From NCBI RefSeq assembly GCF_029541745.1, contig NZ_CP089746.1:7511559-7575558 (forward strand): a DNA stretch of 64,000 nucleotides, given 5' to 3'. Position numbers and translations under genes: made by a program. The notes below the pieces were generated by a model. That model saw nothing but the letters and a program-made list of their open reading frames with translations. It searched no databases and was not told the DNA's origin. Below, in pieces: positions 61,388 to 64,000 of this stretch (the stretch's first letter is position 1; every line of letters begins with the position of its first letter). This DNA comes from Streptomyces sp. LX-29 (lineage in GTDB: Bacteria; Actinomycetota; Actinomycetes; Streptomycetales; Streptomycetaceae).

Positions 61388-62380
61388 ATGCTCATGTTCC
61401 GGTCGCGCTCGGGCCCCGCGCCCCTGCCGCCTCCGGCGCGCCCGGGGCCCCCGGTGCCCGCGCCGCCCCCGGCGCTCCGGGAACCCCCGGCGCCCGGCGC
61501 CCCGTCCCCGATACGCCCGGCAGCGACAGCGACCACCCGGCGCCCGGCCCCCGCCCGGCGCCTGACGCCCATGGCCCGCACCACGCCCGCCGTAGCGACG
61601 ATGGCGGCGCCGCCCTCGAAGCGCGCCTCGAAGCCCACGGCGACCGCCGTACGCGCCCGGTCCACGATGCCCGCGGCGTCCTCGACACCCGCCGTACGCA
61701 CGCGGTCCATGGCGCGACCGACGTCCGCGGTGTTCTCCACGTCCGCCGTGGCGCCGTCGTCCACGGTGTCCCCGGTATCCGTCGTACGGGCGGTGGCCAT
61801 GGTGCCGCCGTTCGAGGGGCGGTTCGAGGGGCGCTTCTCGTCCGCCCTGCCGACGCGGTACGCGGCGTTCGCCCTGTCCGCCGTCCGCGCGGCGGCCACC
61901 GCCGTCGCCACCCCCGCGGTCCGCACGATGCGCGCCGCCCTCCCCGCGCCGTCCCCGACGTGCGGGACACGTGGTGCCGTCCCGTCACCTATGACGCGCG
62001 GTGGCCTCCCGCCACGCACGACGCGCGGCGCCGCCCCGACGCACTCCGCGGCGTCCCCGATCTCCCCGATTTCCCCGGCCTCTACGGCCTCCCCCACGCC
62101 CGCCGCCTCGACGGCGTCCGCCCGACCGGCCGCCGTATCGGCCGTCGTCGCGCAGGCGTCCGCCATGGCGCAGGCGTCCGCCACGGCCCAGGTGCCAGTC
62201 ACGGCACAGGCGCCCCCGAAGGCGCAGGCGTCCGTCACGGCGGCCGTCCGCGCGGCACGCTCCGTGCCGCGCGGGGCGCCGCTCTCCGCCGCGCACCGCG
62301 AGGTGTGCGGCACCATCCCCGCCCTCCACGCCAGGTCGGCTGCCTGGCTCGGCCCGAATGCGCGAGGCGAAGTCCTGTGA
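61388..62380 (+). CDS. Unusual low-complexity reading frame between riboswitch and cobN
   Basis: An open frame of 330 codons starts 42 nt after the aptamer with GAGGAAGG upstream, and its TGA overlaps the cobN GTG by 4 nt (GTGA). The product would be Ala/Pro/Ser/Thr/Arg-rich with quasi-repeats (AQASAMAQASATAQVPVTAQ) and no known domain. Frame-position features support translation: riboswitch leader, ribosome site and coupling. Composition, however, looks like slipped or decayed repetitive DNA. It may be an extended leader peptide or a decayed gene. I do not assign a function. Confidence 0.4.
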   Translation: MLMFRSRSGPAPLPPPARPGPPVPAPPPALREPPAPGAPSPIRPAATATTRRPAPARRLTPMARTTPAVATMAAPPSKRASKPTATAVRARSTMPAASSTPAVRTRSMARPTSAVFSTSAVAPSSTVSPVSVVRAVAMVPPFEGRFEGRFSSALPTRYAAFALSAVRAAATAVATPAVRTMRAALPAPSPTCGTRGAVPSPMTRGGLPPRTTRGAAPTHSAASPISPISPASTASPTPAASTASARPAAVSAVVAQASAMAQASATAQVPVTAQAPPKAQASVTAAVRAARSVPRGAPLSAAHREVCGTIPALHARSAAWLGPNARGEVL

Positions 62381-64000
62381 TCCTGCTGCTGTCGACGTCC
62401 GACACCGATCTGCTCAGCGCCCGAGCCGCCGAGGGGCCCGTGCCCTTCCGGCTCGGCAACCCGGCCCGGCTCGACCTGGACGAGCTGCCCGCCCTCCTCG
62501 ACGGCGTGGAGCTCGTCGTCGTTCGCCTCCTCGGTGGCGTCCGCGCCTGGCAGGAGGGGATCGACGCGCTGCGCGCCACCGACCTGCCGATCGTGGTGCT
62601 GTCCGGCGAACAGGCCCCCGACGCCCAGCTGATGGAAGCGTCCACCGTCCCGGTCGGCATCGCCGCCGAGGCGCACGCCTACCTGGCGCACGGCGGGCCC
62701 GCCAACCTGGAGCAGCTGGCCCGCTTCCTCTCCGACACCGTGCTGCTCACCGGCCACGGCTTCGAGCCGCCGAGCCCGGCGCCCTCCTGGGGCCCGCTGG
62801 AGCGCGCCGCGCGGAACGACAGCGGCCCGGTCGTGGCCGTGCTCTACTACCGCGCCCACCACATGAGCGGCAACACCGCCTTCGTGGAGGCGCTCAGCCA
62901 GGCCATCGAGGACGCCGGTGGGCGCCCGATGCCGCTGTTCGTCGCCTCGCTGCGGGCGCCCGAGCCGGAGCTGATCGAGGAGCTGCGGGCGGCCGACGCC
63001 ATCGTCACCACCGTGCTGGCCGCCGGTGGCACCCGACCCGCGGAGGCCTCCGCGGGCGGCGACGACGAGGCATGGGACGCGGGCGCGCTCACCTCGCTCG
63101 ACGTCCCGGTCCTCCAGGCGCTCTGCCTGACCGGCTCGCGCAGCGCCTGGGAGGAGAACGACGAGGGGCTCTCGCCGCTCGACGCCGCCACCCAGGTCGC
63201 CGTGCCCGAGTTCGACGGTCGCATCATCACCGTGCCGTTCTCCTTCAAGGAGGTCGACGAGGACGGGCTGCCGGTCTACGCCGCCGACCCCGAGCGCGCC
63301 GCGCGGGTCGCCGGCATCGCGGTCCGACACGCCCGGCTGCGCCACATCCCGGCGGCCGAGAAGCGGTTGGCGCTGGTTCTCTCCGCGTACCCCACCAAGC
63401 ACTCCCGCATCGGCAACGCGGTGGGCCTGGACACGCCCGCCAGCGCCGTCGCCCTGCTGCGCCGGCTGCGTGAGGAGGGCTACGACTTCGGCACCGAGGA
63501 GATCCCGGGCCTCGCCTCCGGCGACGGCGACGAGCTGATCTACGCCCTGATCGAGGCGGGCGGCCACGACCAGGACTGGCTGACGGAGGAGCAGCTCGCC
63601 CGCAACCCGATCCGCATCCCGGCCGCCGACTACCGCCGCTGGTACGCCAAGCTGCCCAAGGAGCTGCGGGACGCGGTCGAGGAGCACTGGGGCCCGCCGC
63701 CGGGCGAGATGTTCGTCGATACCAGTCGCACCGCCGAGGGCGACCCGGAAGGCGACATCGTGCTGGCCGCGCTGCGCTTCGGCAACCTGCTGATCCTCAT
63801 CCAGCCGCCGCGCGGCTTCGGCGAGAACCCCATCGCCATCTACCACGACCCGGACCTGCCGCCCTCGCACCACTACCTGGCGGCCTACCGCTGGATCGGA
63901 ACCCCGCGGTCCGACGGCGGCTTCGGCGCCGACGCCATGGTGCACCTGGGCAAGCACGGCAACCTGGAGTGGCTGCCGGGCAAGAACGCCGGCCTGTCCG
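62377..64000 (+). CDS. cobN: Cobaltochelatase subunit CobN (3' end outside window)
   Basis: 541 residues visible of roughly 1200. ILLLSTSDTDLLSARAAE, ANLEQLARFLSDTVLLTGHGFEPP, YYRAHHMSGNTAFVEALSQAIE, LSAYPTKHSRIGNAVGLDTPASAVALL (shortened) and MVHLGKHGNLEWLPGKNAGLS are classical CobN/BchH-type blocks. It inserts cobalt into hydrogenobyrinate diamide with CobS/CobT or ChlI/D-like partners (not in window). GTG start overlaps the preceding frame. B12-riboswitch controlled. Confidence 0.93.
   Translation, partial: MILLLSTSDTDLLSARAAEGPVPFRLGNPARLDLDELPALLDGVELVVVRLLGGVRAWQEGIDALRATDLPIVVLSGEQAPDAQLMEASTVPVGIAAEAHAYLAHGGPANLEQLARFLSDTVLLTGHGFEPPSPAPSWGPLERAARNDSGPVVAVLYYRAHHMSGNTAFVEALSQAIEDAGGRPMPLFVASLRAPEPELIEELRAADAIVTTVLAAGGTRPAEASAGGDDEAWDAGALTSLDVPVLQALCLTGSRSAWEENDEGLSPLDAATQVAVPEFDGRIITVPFSFKEVDEDGLPVYAADPERAARVAGIAVRHARLRHIPAAEKRLALVLSAYPTKHSRIGNAVGLDTPASAVALLRRLREEGYDFGTEEIPGLASGDGDELIYALIEAGGHDQDWLTEEQLARNPIRIPAADYRRWYAKLPKELRDAVEEHWGPPPGEMFVDTSRTAEGDPEGDIVLAALRFGNLLILIQPPRGFGENPIAIYHDPDLPPSHHYLAAYRWIGTPRSDGGFGADAMVHLGKHGNLEWLPGKNAGLS

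Noticed and set aside
61345..63957. Minus-strand open frame of about 870 codons across cobN
   Set aside because: It runs antisense to unmistakable CobN blocks; composition-driven shadow.
1..64000. Mobile elements, integrases, attachment sites, tRNA or rRNA genes
   Set aside because: None recognised on either strand; gene order and codon use are uniform apart from the short repeats listed.

Overview
The window is very GC-rich, uses GTG and TTG starts freely, is packed with 4-nt ATGA/GTGA gene overlaps, and carries families typical of Streptomyces (DUF1876, DUF6131, MAB_1171c/DUF6545, HxlR, YjdM, cobG/cobN). I read it as chromosomal DNA of a Streptomyces or close relative. No rRNA, tRNA, transposase, phage gene or CRISPR array was seen.

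Layout. (1) 1-17040 (+): one tightly coupled surface-polysaccharide operon. It holds a bi-domain oxidoreductase C-terminus, a heparinase II/III-like lyase, a beta-helix lipoprotein, a Wzy/O-antigen-ligase-like protein, GT4 and GT2 transferases, a sugar C-methyltransferase, a sugar-1-P nucleotidyltransferase, a PIG-L deacetylase, an SDR epimerase, a DUF4910 M28-like protein, a Wzx-like flippase, a pyruvyltransferase, an RmlC-like epimerase and a class III aminotransferase. (2) 17054-27929: housekeeping and stress genes: PAP2 phosphatase, YjdM, dsbA-like/NmrA-like/HxlR genes opposite an AraC regulator, a phosphoribosyltransferase-hydrolase fusion, DUF1876, an EamA-like transporter, an orphan type II thioesterase, an alpha/beta hydrolase and a DUF3048 lipoprotein. 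(3) 28122-28292: a 56-residue orphan peptide. (4) 28964-39463 (+): a second exopolysaccharide locus. It combines a CE18/Agd3-like deacetylase, PelF-like GT4, a repeat-bearing membrane protein, a LegB-like 4,6-dehydratase, a nucleotidyltransferase, an SDR, a spherulin-4 (GH135) protein and a frameshifted, truncated GH114 remnant. (5) 39470-41329 (-): a secreted protein-arginine deiminase. (6) 41685-45677 (+): XRE regulator, ImmA/IrrE-like protease, MAB_1171c-type membrane protein and a P450. (7) 45890-50998 (+): mutA-mutB-meaB. (8) 51011-64000: a FhuF-like Fe-S protein and cobalamin genes cobL, cobM, cbiD, cobK, cobIJ, cobH, cobG and cobN, with a cobalamin riboswitch ahead of cobN.

How they work together. 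Regions 7 and 8 join an adenosylcobalamin-dependent mutase and its chaperone to corrin-ring synthesis. Region 1 looks like a complete sugar activation, assembly, export and trimming set for a modified heteropolysaccharide. Region 4 is the most interesting part: its enzyme families match the fungal galactosaminogalactan cluster (Agd3, Sph3, Ega3, a GT4) and bacterial Pel (PelA-like activities, PelF). The sugar-supply genes, however, point to a 6-deoxy amino sugar, and the locus has a structured leader and a possible DasR site upstream.
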